Positions 1-12,470 of a stretch of 64,000 bases of DNA are shown here, one piece after another. Each line of letters opens with the position of its first letter. Position 1 is the first letter of the stretch. The stretch is from Lepidurus packardi. Taxonomy: Eukaryota; Arthropoda; Branchiopoda; Notostraca; Triopsidae. The notes beneath the pieces were generated by a model. The model made no database searches. It saw nothing but the letters and a program-made list of their open reading frames with translations, and was not told the origin of the DNA. A program made the position numbers and the translations under genes. The stretch is from NCBI GenBank assembly GCA_023053545.1, contig JAKZAN010000067.1:62001-126000 (forward strand). The letters run 5' to 3'.

Positions 1-2460
1 AACTAATTCTTTACGGACGGAATTAATTCCTTACGGACTGAATTAATTCCTTACGGAATGAATTAATTCCTTACGGACTGACTTAATTCCTTACCGACAT
101 AAATAATTTCTTACGGAATGAATTAATTCCTTACCGACATAATTAATTTCTTACGGACTGAATTAGTTCTTTATGATTGATTGAATTCCTTACTTACTGA
201 ATTAATTAGTTACGGACTTAATTAATTCATTACGGACTTAATTAATTCATTACGGACTTAATTAATTCCTTACGGACTTAATTAATTCCTTACGGACTTT
301 ATTAATTCATTACGGACTTATTTAAATCCTTACCGACTTAATTAATTCATTACGGACTTAATTAATTCATTACGGACTTAATATATTCCTTACGGACTTA
401 ATTAATTCCTTACGAACTTTATTAATTTCTTAGGGAATTATTTAATTCCCTACGGACTTAGTTAATTCATTACGGACTTTATTAAATCTTTGAACTTAAG
501 TAATTCATTACGGACTCAATTAATTCCTTACGGACTTAATTAATTTCTTACGGACTTAATTAATCCATTACGGACTTAATTAATTCACTACGGACTTAAA
601 TAATTCCCTACGAACTTTATTAATTCATTACGGACTTAATTAATTCCTTACGGACTGAATTAATTAGTCAAATACTGATTCAATTCCTTACGGACTGAAT
701 TAACTACTAACGGACTGAATTAATTCTTTACCGACTGAATTAATTCCTTGGGGACTGAATTAATTCCTTACGGACAGAATTAATTCCTTACGGACTGAAT
801 AAATTCCTTACGGCCTGATTTAATTCCTTACAGACTGAATTAACTCCTTATGGACTGAATTAATTCCTGACGAACTTAATTAATTCCTTACCGACTTAAT
901 TAATTCCTTACGTACTGAATTAATTCCTTACGGACTGAATTAATTCCTTACGGACTGACATAATTCCTTACGGACTTCATTATTTCCTTACAGACTGAAT
1001 TAATTCCTTACGGACTGAATAAATTCCTTACGGACTGAATTAATTCCTTATGGACTGAATTAATTCCTTACGGACTGAAATAATTAATAACGGACTGAAT
1101 TAAATACTTACGGACTGAATTAATTCCTTGGGGACTGAATTAATTCCTTACGGAATGAATTAATTCATTATGGACTTAATTAAATCCTTACCGACATAAT
1201 TAATTCCTTACGGAATGAATTAATTCCTTACGTAATGAATTAATTCGTTATGGACTTAATTAAATCCTTACCGGCATAATTAATTTCTTACGTACTGAAT
1301 TAATTCCTTACTGCCTGAATTAATTAGTTACGGACTGAATTAATTCCTTACGGACTTAATTAATTCCTTACGGACTTAATTAATTCCTTACGGACTTAAT
1401 TAATTCCTTACGGACTTAATTCATTCATTACGGACTTCATTAATTCCCTACTGACTTAATTAATTCATTACGGACTTAATTAATTCATTACGGACTTAAT
1501 TAATTCATTACGGACTTAATTAATTCCTTACGGACTTAATTAATTCATTACGGACTTTCTTAATTCATTACGGACTTATTTAAATCCTTACCGAATTAAT
1601 CAATTCATTACGGACTTAATTAATTCCTTACGGAATTAATTAATTCCTTACGGACTTAAATAATTTCCTACGAACTTAATTAATTCATTACGGACTTAAT
1701 TAATTCCTTACGGACTTAATTAATTCATTACGGATTTAATTAATTCTTTACGGACTTTATTAATTCCTTAGGGAATTACTTAATTCGCTACGGACTTAGT
1801 TAATTCATTACCGACTTTATTAAATCTTTGGACTTAATTAATTCATTACGGACTCAATTAATTCCTTACGGAATGAATTAATTCCTTACGTACTTAATTA
1901 GTTCCTTAGAGACTGAATTAATTCCTTACGGACTGAATTAATTCCTTACGGACTTAATTAATTCCTTACGGACTGAATTAATTCCTTACGGACTGAATAA
2001 ATTCCTTGCGGACTGAATAAATTCCTTACGGACTGAATAAATTCCTTACGGACTCAATCATTTCTTTACAGACTGAATTAATTTCTTACAGACTGAATTA
2101 ATTCTTTACGTACTGAATTAATTCCTTACGGACTGAATTAATTCCTTACGGACTGAATTAATTAATTACGGACTTACTTAATTCACTACGGACTGAATTA
2201 ATTCCTTACGGACTGAATTAATTCCTTACGGACTGAATTAGTTCTTTATGATTGATTGAATTCCTTACTTACTGAATTAATTAGTTACGGACTTAATTAA
2301 TTCCTTACGGACTGAATTAATTATTTACGGACTGAATTAACTACTTACGGACTGAATTAATTAATTACAAACTGAATTAATTCATTACAAACTGAATTAA
2401 TTCCTTGGGGACTGAATTAAATTCTTACGGACTTAATTAATTCATTACGGACTTAATTAT
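1..2460 (+). repeat. Zone I duplication block A
   Basis: This is the reference copy for zone I. Landmarks are GATTGATTGAATT at 175, TCTTTGAACTT at 487, GTCAAATACTGATTC at 667, CTTGGGGACT at 1127, ATTCATTCAT at 1419, TCTTTGGACTT at 1825, and a second GATTGATTG at 2250. Bases 1 to about 1,130 recur at +2,974 (block B). Bases about 1,419 to 2,460 recur at +4,332 (block C). The array is already in progress at base 1. Confidence 0.85.
156..194 (+). repeat. F-cassette, zone I type copy
   Basis: A 19-bp unit (AATTAGTTCTTTATGATTG) is followed by a 20-bp unit (ATTGAATTCCTTACTTACTG). The first has lost 1 bp and both have a rebuilt core, giving GATTGATTGAATTCC and an EcoRI-type GAATTC site. Other zone I copies start near 2231, 3130 and 6563. 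Related copies reading TTTAGAATTG or TTTAGGATTG are frequent from 21,080 onward and absent between about 6,600 and 21,060. Confidence 0.8.
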
Positions 2461-2974
2461 TTCCTTACGGACTGAATTATTTCCTTACGGACTGAACTAA
2501 GTCCTTACGGACGTAGTTAATTCATTACGGACTGAATTAATTCATTACGGACTTAATTAAATCCTTACCGACTAAATTAATTCCTTACCTACTGAATAAA
2601 TTCCTTACGGACTGAATTAATTCGTTACGGTATTAATTAATTCATTTCGGACTGAATTAACTACTTACGGACTCAATTAATTCCTTGTGAACTGAATTAT
2701 TTCCTTACGCAGTAAATTAATTCATTACGGACTTAATTAACTACTTACGGACTGAATTAATTCCTTGTGGACTGAATTAATTCCTTACGGACTTAATTAA
2801 TTCATTACGGACTTAATTATTTCCTTATGGACTGAATTAATTGCTTACGGACTTAATTTATTCATTACGGACTGAATTAATTAATTACGGACTAAATTAA
2901 TTCCTTGCGGACTGAATTAATTCCTTACGGACTGAATTAATTCCTTACGAACTTAATAAATTCCTTACGGAATG
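2461..2974 (+). repeat. Zone I linker satellite between blocks A and B
   Basis: About 510 bp of the same 20-bp satellite, rich in AACTACTTACGG, CTTGTGGACTG and CATTACGGACTT units. I did not find this segment duplicated as a block elsewhere in the window. No gene or other element is visible. Confidence 0.6.
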
Positions 2975-4490
2975 AACTAATTCTTTACGGACGGAATTAA
3001 TTCCTTACGGACTGAATTAATTCCTTACGGAATGAATTAATTCCTTACGGACTGACTTAATTCCTTACCGACATAAATAATTTCTTACGGAATGAATTAA
3101 TTCCTTACCGACATAATTAATTCCTTACGGACTGAATTAGTTCTTTATGATTGATTGAATTCCTTACTTACTGAATTAATTAGTTACGGACTTAATTAAT
3201 TCATTACGGACTTAATTAATTCATTACGGACTTAATTAATTCCTTACGGACTTAATTAATTCCTTACGGACTTTATTAATTCATTACGGACTTATTTAAA
3301 TCCTTACCGACTTAATTAATTCATTACGGACTTAATTAATTCATTACGGACTTAATATATTCCTTACGGACTTAATTAATTCCTTACGAACTTTATTAAT
3401 TTCTTAGGGAATTATTTAATTCCCTACGGACTTAGTTAATTCATAACGGACTTTATTAAATCTTTGAACTTAAGTAATTCATTACGGACTCAATTAATTC
3501 CTTACGGACTTAATTAATTTCTTACGGACTTAATTAATCCATTACGGACTTAATTAATTCACTACGGACTTAAATAATTCCCTACGAACTTTATTAATTC
3601 ATTACGGACTTAATTAATTCCTTACGGACTGAATTAATTAGTCAAATACTGATTCAATTCCTTACGGACTGAATTAACTACTAACGGACTGAATTAATTC
3701 TTTACCGACTGAATTAATTCCTTGGGGACTGAATTAATTCCTTACGGACAGAATTAATTCCTTACGGACTGAATAAATTCCTTACGGCCTGATTTAATTC
3801 CTTACAGACTGAATTAACTCCTTATGGACTGAATTAATTCCTGACGAACTTAATTAATTCCTTACCGACTTAATTAATTCCTTACGTACTGAATTAATTC
3901 CTTACGGACTGAATTAATTCCTTACGGACTGACATAATTCCTTACGGACTTCATTATTTCCTTACAGACTGAATTAATTCCTTACGGACTGAATAAATTC
4001 CTTACGGACTGAATTAATTCCTTATGGACTGAATTAATTCCTTACGGACTGAAATAATTAATAACGGACTGAATTAAATACTTACGGACTGAATTAATTC
4101 CTTGGGGACTGAATTAATTCTTTACGGACTGAATTAATACCTTACGGACTGAATTAATTCCTTACGGACTGAACTAACTCCTTACGGACTTAATTAATTC
4201 CTTACGGACTGAATTAATTCCTTACGGAATGAATTAATTCATTATGGACTTAATTAAATCCTTACCGACATAATTAATTCCTTACGGAATGAATTAATTC
4301 CTTACGTAATGAATTAATTCGTTATGGACTTAATTAAATCCTTACCGGCATAATTAATTTCTTACGTACTGAATTAATTCCTTACTGCCTGAATTAATTA
4401 GTTACGGACTGAATTAATTCCTTACGGACTTAATTAATTCCTTACGGACTTAATTAATTCCTTACGGACTTAATTAATTCCTTACGGACT
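2975..4490 (+). repeat. Zone I duplication block B (copy of block A, +2,974)
   Basis: Landmarks match block A at exactly +2,974: AACTAATTCTTTACGG at 2975, TCTTTGAACTT at 3461, GTCAAATACTGATTC at 3641. After CTTGGGGACT at 4101 there are five extra monomers (100 bp) not present in block A, so the offset becomes 3,074. The length 2,974 is 149 units minus 6 bp, matching two 18-bp units and two 19-bp units inside it. Confidence 0.85.
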
Positions 4491-5728
4491 TAATTAATTC
4501 CTTACGGACTTTATTAATTCATTACGGACTTATTTAAATCCTTACCGACTTAATTAATTCATTACGGACTTAATTAATTCATTACGGACTTAATATATTC
4601 CTTACGGACTTAATTAATTCCTTACGAACTTTATTAATTTCTTAGGGAATTATTTAATTCCCTACGGACTTAGTTAATTCATTACGGACTTTATTAAATC
4701 TTTGAACTTAAGTAATTCATTACGGACTCAATTAATTCCTTACGGACTTAATTAATTTCTTACGGACTTAATTAATCCATTACGGACTTAATTAATTCAC
4801 TACGGACTTAAATAATTCCCTACGAACTTTATTAATTCATTACGGACTTAATTAATTCCTTACGGACTGAATTAATTAGTCAAATACTGATTCAATTCCT
4901 TACGGACTGAATTAACTACTAACGGACTGAATTAATTCTTTACCGACTGAATTAATTCCTTGGGGACTGAATTAATTCCTTACGGACAGAATTAATTCCT
5001 TACGGACTGAATAAATTCCTTACGGCCTGATTTAATTCCTTACAGACTGAATTAACTCCTTATGGACTGAATTAATTCCTGACGAACTTAATTAATTCCT
5101 TACCGACTTAATTAATTCCTTACGTACTGAATTAATTCCTTACGGACTGAATTAATTCCTTACGGACTGACATAATTCCTTACGGACTTCATTATTTCCT
5201 TACAGACTGAATTAATTCCTTACGGACTGAATAAATTCCTTACGGACTGAATTAATTCCTTATGGACTGAATTAATTCCTTACGGACTGAAATAATTAAT
5301 AACGGACTGAATTAAATACTTACGGACTGAATTAATTCCTTGGGGACTGAATTAATTCTTTACGGACTGAATTAATACCTTACGGACTGAATTAATTCCT
5401 TACGGACTGAACTAACTCCTTACGGACTTAATTAATTCCTTACGGACTGAATTAATTCCTTACGGAATGAATTAATTCATTATGGACTTAATTAAATCCT
5501 TACCGACATAATTAATTCCTTACGGAATGAATTAATTCCTTACGTAATGAATTAATTCGTTATGGACTTAATTAAATCCTTACCGGCATAATTAATTTCT
5601 TACGTACTGAATTAATTCCTTACTGCCTGAATTAATTAGTTACGGACTGAATTAATTCCTTACGGACTTAATTAATTCCTTACGGACTTAATTAATTCCT
5701 TACGGACTTAATTAATTCCTTACGGACT
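4491..5728 (+). repeat. 1,238-bp tandem copy of the second part of block B
   Basis: From about 4,490 the sequence restarts at the block B segment beginning near 3,253. GTCAAATACTGATTC recurs at 4879 (3641+1,238) and CTTGGGGACT at 5339 (4101+1,238), and the 100-bp insertion is included. The edges lie within runs of near-identical monomers and cannot be placed closer than about 60 bp. 1,238 is 62 units minus the 2 bp lost in the single 18-bp unit it contains. Confidence 0.85.
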
Positions 5729-6816
5729 TAATTAATTCCTTACGGACTTAATTCATTCATTACGGACTTCATTAATTCCCTACTGACTTAATTAATTCAT
5801 TACGGACTTAATTAATTCATTACGGACTTAATTAATTCATTACGGACTTAATTAATTCCTTACGGACTTAATTAATTCATTACGGACTTTCTTAATTCAT
5901 TACGGACTTATTTAAATCCTTACCGAATTAATCAATTCATTACGGACTTAATTAATTCCTTACGGAATTAATTAATTCCTTACGGACTTAAATAATTCCC
6001 TACGAACTTAATTAATTCATTACGGACTTAATTAATTCCTTACGGACTTAATTAATTCATTACGGATTTAATTAATTCCTTACGGACTTTATTAATTCCT
6101 TAGGGAATTACTTAATTCGCTACGGACTTAGTTAATTCATTACCGACTTTATTAAATCTTTGGACTTAATTAATTCATTACGGACTCAATTAATTCCTTA
6201 CGGAATGAATTAATTCCTTACGTACTTAATTAGTTCCTTAGAGACTGAATTAATTCCTTACGGACTGAATTAATTCCTTACGGACTTAATTAATTCCTTA
6301 CGGACTGAATTAATTCCTTACGGACTGAATAAATTCCTTGCGGACTGAATAAATTCCTTACGGACTGAATAAATTCCTTACGGACTCAATCATTTCTTTA
6401 CAGACTGAATTAATTTCTTACAGACTGAATTAATTCTTTACGTACTGAATTAATTCCTTACGGACTGAATTAATTCCTTACGGACTGAATTAATTAATTA
6501 CGGACTTACTTAATTCACTACGGACTGAATTAATTCCTTACGGACTGAATTAATTCCTTACGGACTGAATTAGTTCTTTTTGATTGATTGAATTCCTTAC
6601 TTACTGAATTAATTAGTTACGGACTTAATTAATTCCTTACGGACTGAATTAATTATTTACGGACTGAATTAACTACTTACGGACTGAATTAATTCATTAC
6701 AAACTGAATTAATTCATTACAAACTGAATTAATTCCTTGGGGACTGAATTAATTCCTTACGGACTGAATTAATTCATTAGGACTTAATTATTTCCTTACG
6801 GACTGAATTATTTCCT
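5729..6816 (+). repeat. Zone I duplication block C (copy of block A end, +4,332)
   Basis: ATTCATTCAT at 5751, TCTTTGGACTT at 6157 and TGATTGATTG at 6581 match block A positions 1419, 1825 and 2249 at exactly +4,332. A 1-bp loss in CATTAGGACTT near 6,780 shifts the rest by one. Similarity to block A stops at about 6,816, where the inverted-core type begins. Confidence 0.82.
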
Positions 6817-7345
6817 TATGGAATTAATTAATTCCGTAAGGAATGAATTAATTAATTACGGACTGAATTAATTCATTACGGACTTAATTAAATCCTTACA
6901 GACTGAATTAATTCCTTATGGAATTAATTAATTCCGTAAGGAATGAATTAATTAATTACGGACTGAAATAATTCCTTACGGACTGAATTAATTCCTTACG
7001 GACTGAATTAATTTCATACGGACTGAATTAATTCATTACGGACTTAATTAAATCCTTACAGACTGAATTAATTCCTTATGGACTTAATTAATTCCGTAAG
7101 GAATGAATTAATTAATTACGGACTGAAATAATTCCTTACGGACTGAATTAATTCCTTACGGACTGAATTAATTCCTTACGGACTGAATTAATTCATTACG
7201 GACTTAATTTAATCCTTACAGACTGAATTAATTCCTTATGGACTTAATTAATTCCGTAAGGAATGAATTAATTAATTACGGACTGAAATAATTCCTTACG
7301 GACTGAATTAATTCCTTACGGACTGAATTAATTCCTTACGGACTG

Positions 7346-7465
7346 AATTAATTCATTACGGACTTAATTAAATCCTTACAGACTGAATTAATTCCTTATG
7401 GAATTAATTAATTCCGTAAGGAATGAATTAATTAATTACGGACTGAAATAATTCCTTACGGACTG
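7346..7465 (+). repeat. V-cassette, 120-bp six-unit type copy
   Basis: Six variant 20-bp units occur in fixed order: AATTAATTCATTACGGACTT, AATTAAATCCTTACAGACTG, AATTAATTCCTTATGGAATT (GGACTT in most copies), AATTAATTCCGTAAGGAATG, AATTAATTAATTACGGACTG, AAATAATTCCTTACGGACTG. Most of the roughly 114 inverted-core units in the window sit in this context or in one trimmed at its left side. The second and third units carry the two possible CpG transition products of the consensus core (TTACAG and TTATGG). Confidence 0.88.
7406..7425 (+). repeat. Inverted-core monomer, type copy
   Basis: The unit AATTAATTCCGTAAGGAATG keeps the 20-bp length, but the central TTAC is replaced by its reverse complement GTAA. 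It is flanked by a perfect 5-bp inverted repeat, ATTCC and GGAAT. A plausible parent, with TTAC and GGAATG, exists in zone I (41-60). The change can be read as two substitutions (T to G, C to A) or as one 4-bp loop inversion between the arms. Confidence 0.9.
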
Positions 7466-7845
7466 AATTAATTCCTTACGGACTGAATTAATTCCTTACG
7501 GACTGAATTAATTCCTTACGGACTGAATTAATTCCTTACGGACTGAATTAATTCCTTACGGACTAAATTAATTCCTTACGGACTGAATTAATTCCTTACG
7601 GACTGAATTAATACCTTACGAACTGAATTAATTCCTTACGGACTGAATTAAATCCTTACGGATTGAATTAATTCCTTACGGACTGAATTAATTCCTTACG
7701 GACTGAATTAATTCATTACGGACTTAATTAAATCCTTACAGACTGAATTAATTCCTTATGGACTTAACTAATTCCTTATGGACTTAATTAATTCCGTAAG
7801 GAATGAATTAATTAATTACGGACTGAAATAATTCCTTACGGAGTG

Positions 7846-7857
7846 AATTAATTCCTT
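7846..7857 (+). repeat. 12-bp truncated monomer, first copy
   Basis: The unit AATTAATTCCTT lacks the last 8 bases (ACGGACTG), so two AT boxes are joined as CCTTAATTAATTCC. It is absent from zone I and then recurs throughout, usually followed by a unit with TTTCATACGG. Each copy shifts the 20-bp register by 8 bp, and this accounts for the non-multiple-of-20 lengths of most HORs. Confidence 0.88.
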
Positions 7858-8389
7858 AATTAATTCCTTACGGACTGAATTAATTTCATACGGACTGAAT
7901 TAATTCATTACGGACTTAATTAATCGATTTCGGACTGAATTAATTCATTACGGACTTAATTAAATCTTTACAGACTGAATTAATTCCTTATGGACTTAAT
8001 TAATTCCGTAAGGAATGAATTAATTAATTACGGACTGAAATAATTCCTTACGGACTGAATTAATTCCTTACGGACTGAATTAATTCCTTACGGACTGAAT
8101 TAATTCCTTACGGACTGAATTAATTCCTTACGGACTGAATTAATTTCATACGGACTGAATTAATTCATTTCGGACTTAATTAATCGATTACGGACTGAAT
8201 TAATTCCCTACGTACTGAACTTATTCCTTACGGACTGGTTTAATTCCTTACGGACTGAATTAGTTCCTTCATTAATTCCTTACGGACTGAATTAATTTCA
8301 TACGGACTGAATTAATTCATTACGGACTTAATTAATCGATTTCGGACTGAATTAATTCATTACGGACTTAATTAAATCCTTACAGACTG

Positions 8390-8426
8390 AATTAATTCCT
8401 ACTGAATTCTTACTGAATTCTTACTG
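8390..8426 (+). repeat. EcoRI-type mini-repeat, first of nine copies
   Basis: A 15-bp unit (AATTAATTCCTACTG) is followed by two 11-bp units (AATTCTTACTG), all internally deleted satellite units. They give two closely spaced GAATTC sites. The same mini-repeat starts near 10,082, 10,834, 11,332, 12,084, 12,854, 14,642, 15,874 and 18,400. At 14,642 the third element reads TTCCTACTAA. None was seen after 18,440, so it is specific to zone II. Each copy shortens the register by 23 bp. Confidence 0.85.
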
Positions 8427-9970
8427 AATTAATTCCTTACGGACTGAATTAATTTCGTACGGACTGAATTAATTCATTACGGACTTAATTAATTTATTAC
8501 GGACTGAATTAATTCCTTACGTACTGAACTTATTCCTTACGGACTGAATTAATTCCTTACGGACTAAATTAATTCCTTACGGACTGAATTAATTCCTTAC
8601 GGACTGAATTAATACCTTACGAACTGAATTAATTCCTTACGGACTGAATTAAATCCTTACGGATTGAATTAATTCCTTACGGACTGAATTAATTCCTTAC
8701 GGACTGAATTAATTCATTACGGACTTAATTAAATCCTTACAGACTGAATTAATTCCTTATGGACTTAATTAATTCCGTAAGGAATGAATTAATTAATTAC
8801 GGACTGAAATAATTCCTTACGGACTGAATTAATTCCTTAATTAATTCCTTACGGACTGAATTAATTTCATACGGACTGAATTAATTCATTACGGACTTAA
8901 TTAATCGATTTCGGACTGAATTAATTCATTACGGACTTAATTAAATCCTTACAGGCTGAATTAATTCCTTATGGACTTAATTAATTCCGTAAGGAATGAA
9001 TTAATTAATTACGGACTGAAATAATTCCTTACGGACTGAATTAATTCCTTACGGACTGAATTAATTCCTTACGGACTGAATTAATTCCTTACGGACTGAA
9101 TTAATTCATTACGGACTTAATTAAATCCTTACAGACTGAATTAATTCCTTATGGAATTAATTAATTCCGTAAGGAATGAATTAATTAATTACGGACTGAA
9201 ATAATTCCTTACGGACTGAATTAATTCCTTACGGACTGAATTAATTCCTTACGGACTGAATTAATTCCTTACGGACTGAATTAATTCCTTACGGACTGAA
9301 TTAATTCCTTACGGACTAAATTAATTCCTTACGGACTGAATTAATTCCTTACGGACTGAATTAATACCTTACGAACTGAATTAATTCCTTACGGACTGAA
9401 TTAAATCCTTACGGATTGAATTAATTCCTTACGGACTGAATTAATTCCTTACGGACTGAATTAATTCATTACGGACTTAATTAAATCCTTACAGACTGAA
9501 TTAATTCCATATGGACTTAATTAATTCCTTATGGACTTAATTAATTCCGTAAGGAATGAATTAATTAATTACGGACTGAAATAATTCCTTACGGACTGAA
9601 TTAATTCCGTAATTAATTCCTTACGGACTGAATTAATCGATTTCGGACTGAATTAATTCATTACGGACTTAATTAAATCCTTACAGACTGAATTAATTCC
9701 TTATGGACTTAATTAATTCCGTAAGGAATGAATTAATTATTTACGGACTGAAATAATTCCTTACGGACTGAATTAATTCCTTACGGACTGAATTAATTCC
9801 TTACGGACTGAATTAATTCCTTACGGACTGAATTAATTTCATACGGACTGAATTAATTCATTTCGGACTTAATTAATCGATTACGGACTGAATTAATTCC
9901 CTACGTACTGAACTTATTCCTTACGGACTGATTTAATTCCTTACGGACTGAATTAGTTCCTTCATTAATT

Positions 9971-11220
9971 CCTTACGGACTGAATTAATTTCATACGGAC
10001 TGAATTAATTCATTACGGACTTAATTAATCGATTTCGGACTGAATTAATTCATTACGGACTTAATTAAATCCTTACAGACTGAATTAATTCCTACTGAAT
10101 TCTTACTGAATTCTTACTGAATTAATTCCTTACGGACTGAATTAATTTCGTACGGACTGAATTAATTCATTACGGACTTAATTAATTTATTACGGACTGA
10201 ATTAATTCCTTACGTACTGAACTTATTCCTTACGGACTGAATTAATTCCTTACGGACTAAATTAATTCCTTACGGACTGAATTAATTCCTTACGGACTGA
10301 ATTAATACCTTACGAACTGAATTAATTCCTTACGGACTGAATTAAATCCTTACGGATTGAATTAATTCCTTACGAACTGTATTAATTCCTTACGGACTGA
10401 ATTAATTCATTACGGACTTAATTAAATCCTTACAGACTGAATTAATTCCTTATGGACTTAATTAATTCCGTAAGGAATGAATTAATTAATTCCGTAAGGA
10501 ATGAATTAATTAATTACGGACTGAAATAATTCCTTACGGACTGAATTAATTCCTTAATTAATTCCTTCCGGACTGAATTAATTTCATACGGACTGAATTA
10601 ATTCATTACGGACATAATTAATCGATTTCGGACTGAATTAATTCATTACGGACTTAATTAAATCCTTACAGACTGAATTAATTCCTTATGGACTTAATTA
10701 ATTCCGTAAGGAATGAATTAATTAATTACGGACTGAAATAATTCCTTACGGACTGAATTAATTCCTTACGGACTGAATTAATTCCTTACGGACTGAATTA
10801 ATTCATTACGGACTTAATTAAATCCTTACAGACTGAATTAATTCCTACTGAATTCTTACTGAATTCTTACTAAATTAATTCCTTACGGACTGAATTAATT
10901 TCGTACGGACTGAATTAATTCCTTACGGACTGAATTAATTCCTTACGGACTGAATTAATTCCTTACGGACTGAATTAATTCCTTACGGACTGAATTAATT
11001 CCGTACGGATTTTATTAATTCCTTACGGAATGAATTAATTCATTACGGACTGAAGAAATTCCTTACGGACTGAATTAATTTCATACGGACTGAATTAATT
11101 CATTTCGGACTTAATTAATCGATTACGGACTGAATTAATTCCCTTCGTACTGAACTTATTCCTTACGGACTGGATTAATTCCTTACGGACTGAATTAAAT
11201 CCTTACGGACTGAATGAATT
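9971..11220 (+). repeat. 1,250-bp HOR, copy 1
   Basis: Matches copy 2 at exactly +1,250: CCTACTGAAT 10091 and 11341, GTACGGATTTT near 11002 and 12252, and a double inverted core at 10468/10492 and 11718/11742. It carries two EcoRI mini-repeats, one 12-bp unit, one 24-bp spacing and a CTTCCGG unit near 10565. 1,250 equals 65 units minus 46, minus 8, plus 4. Confidence 0.88.
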
Positions 11221-12470
11221 CCTTACGGACTGAATTAATTTCATACGGACTGAATTAATTCATTACGGACTTAATTAATCGATTTCGGACTGAATTAATT
11301 CATTACGGACTTAATTAAATCCTTACAGACTGAATTAATTCCTACTGAATTCTTACTGAATTCTTACTGAATTAATTCCTTACGGACTGAATTAATTTCG
11401 TACGGACTGAATTAATTCATTACGGACTTAATTAATTTATTACGGACTGAATTAATTCCTTACGTACTGAACTTATTCCTTACGGACTGAATTAATTCCT
11501 TACGGACTAAATTAATTCCTTACGGACTGAATTAATTCCTTACGGACTGAATTAATACCTTACGAACTGAATTAATTCCTTACGGACTGAATTAAATCCT
11601 TACGGATTGAATTAATTCCTTACGAACTGTATTAATTCCTTACGGACTGAATTAATTCATTACGGACTTAATTAAATCCTTACAGACTGAATTAATTCCT
11701 TATGGACTTAATTAATTCCGTAAGGAATGAATTAATTAATTCCGTAAGGAATGAATTAATTAATTACGGACTGAAATAATTCCTTACGGACTGAATTAAT
11801 TCCTTAATTAATTCCTTCCGGACTGAATTAATTTCATACGGACTGAATTAATTCATTACGGACATAATTAATCGATTTCGGACTGAATTAATTCATTACG
11901 GACTTAATTAAATCCTTACAGACTGAATTAATTCCTTATGGACTTAATTAATTCCGTAAGGAATGAATTAATTAATTACGGACTGAAATAATTCCTTACG
12001 GACTGAATTAATTCCTTACGGACTGAATTAATTCCTTACGGACTGAATTAATTCATTACGGACTTAATTAAATCCTTACAGACTGAATTAATTCCTACTG
12101 AATTCTTACTGAATTCTTACTAAATTAATTCCTTACGGACTGAATTAATTTCGTACGGACTGAATTAATTCCTTACGGACTGAATTAATTCCTTACGGAC
12201 TGAATTAATTCCTTACGGACTGAATTAATTCCTTACGGACTGAATTAATTCCGTACGGATTTTATTAATTCCTTACGGAATGAATTAATTCATTACGGAC
12301 TGAAGAAATTCCTTACGGACTGAATTAATTTCATACGGACTGAATTAATTCATTTCGGACTTAATTAATCGATTACGGACTGAATTAATTCCCTTCGTAC
12401 TGAACTTATTCCTTACGGACTGGATTAATTCCTTACGGACTGAATTAAATCCTTACGGACTGAATGAATT
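11221..12470 (+). repeat. 1,250-bp HOR, copy 2
   Basis: Direct tandem copy of 9,971-11,220. At every landmark compared by eye the two copies looked identical, including private variants such as CGAACTGTATT and CTTCCGG. About 60 bp of a third copy follow (12,471-12,530) before the match is lost at CATTACGGATTT. Such identity implies a recent duplication or recent conversion. Confidence 0.86.

Larger units (their letters stand above)
1..6816 (+). repeat. Zone I: diverged satellite with nested duplications
   Basis: The monomers here are more diverged than further right and are rich in CATTACGGACTT and CTTACCGACTT forms. The zone carries four F-cassettes with a TATGATTG or TTTGATTG start (near 175, 2250, 3149, 6582) and three TCTTTGAACTT units plus two TCTTTGGACTT units, each 18 bp long. 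The inverted-core unit, the 12-bp truncated unit and the EcoRI mini-repeat, all frequent later, are absent. The zone is built from overlapping copies at offsets 2,974, 1,238 and 4,332 bp (listed separately). It ends where copy C runs into the first inverted core unit. Confidence 0.85.
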
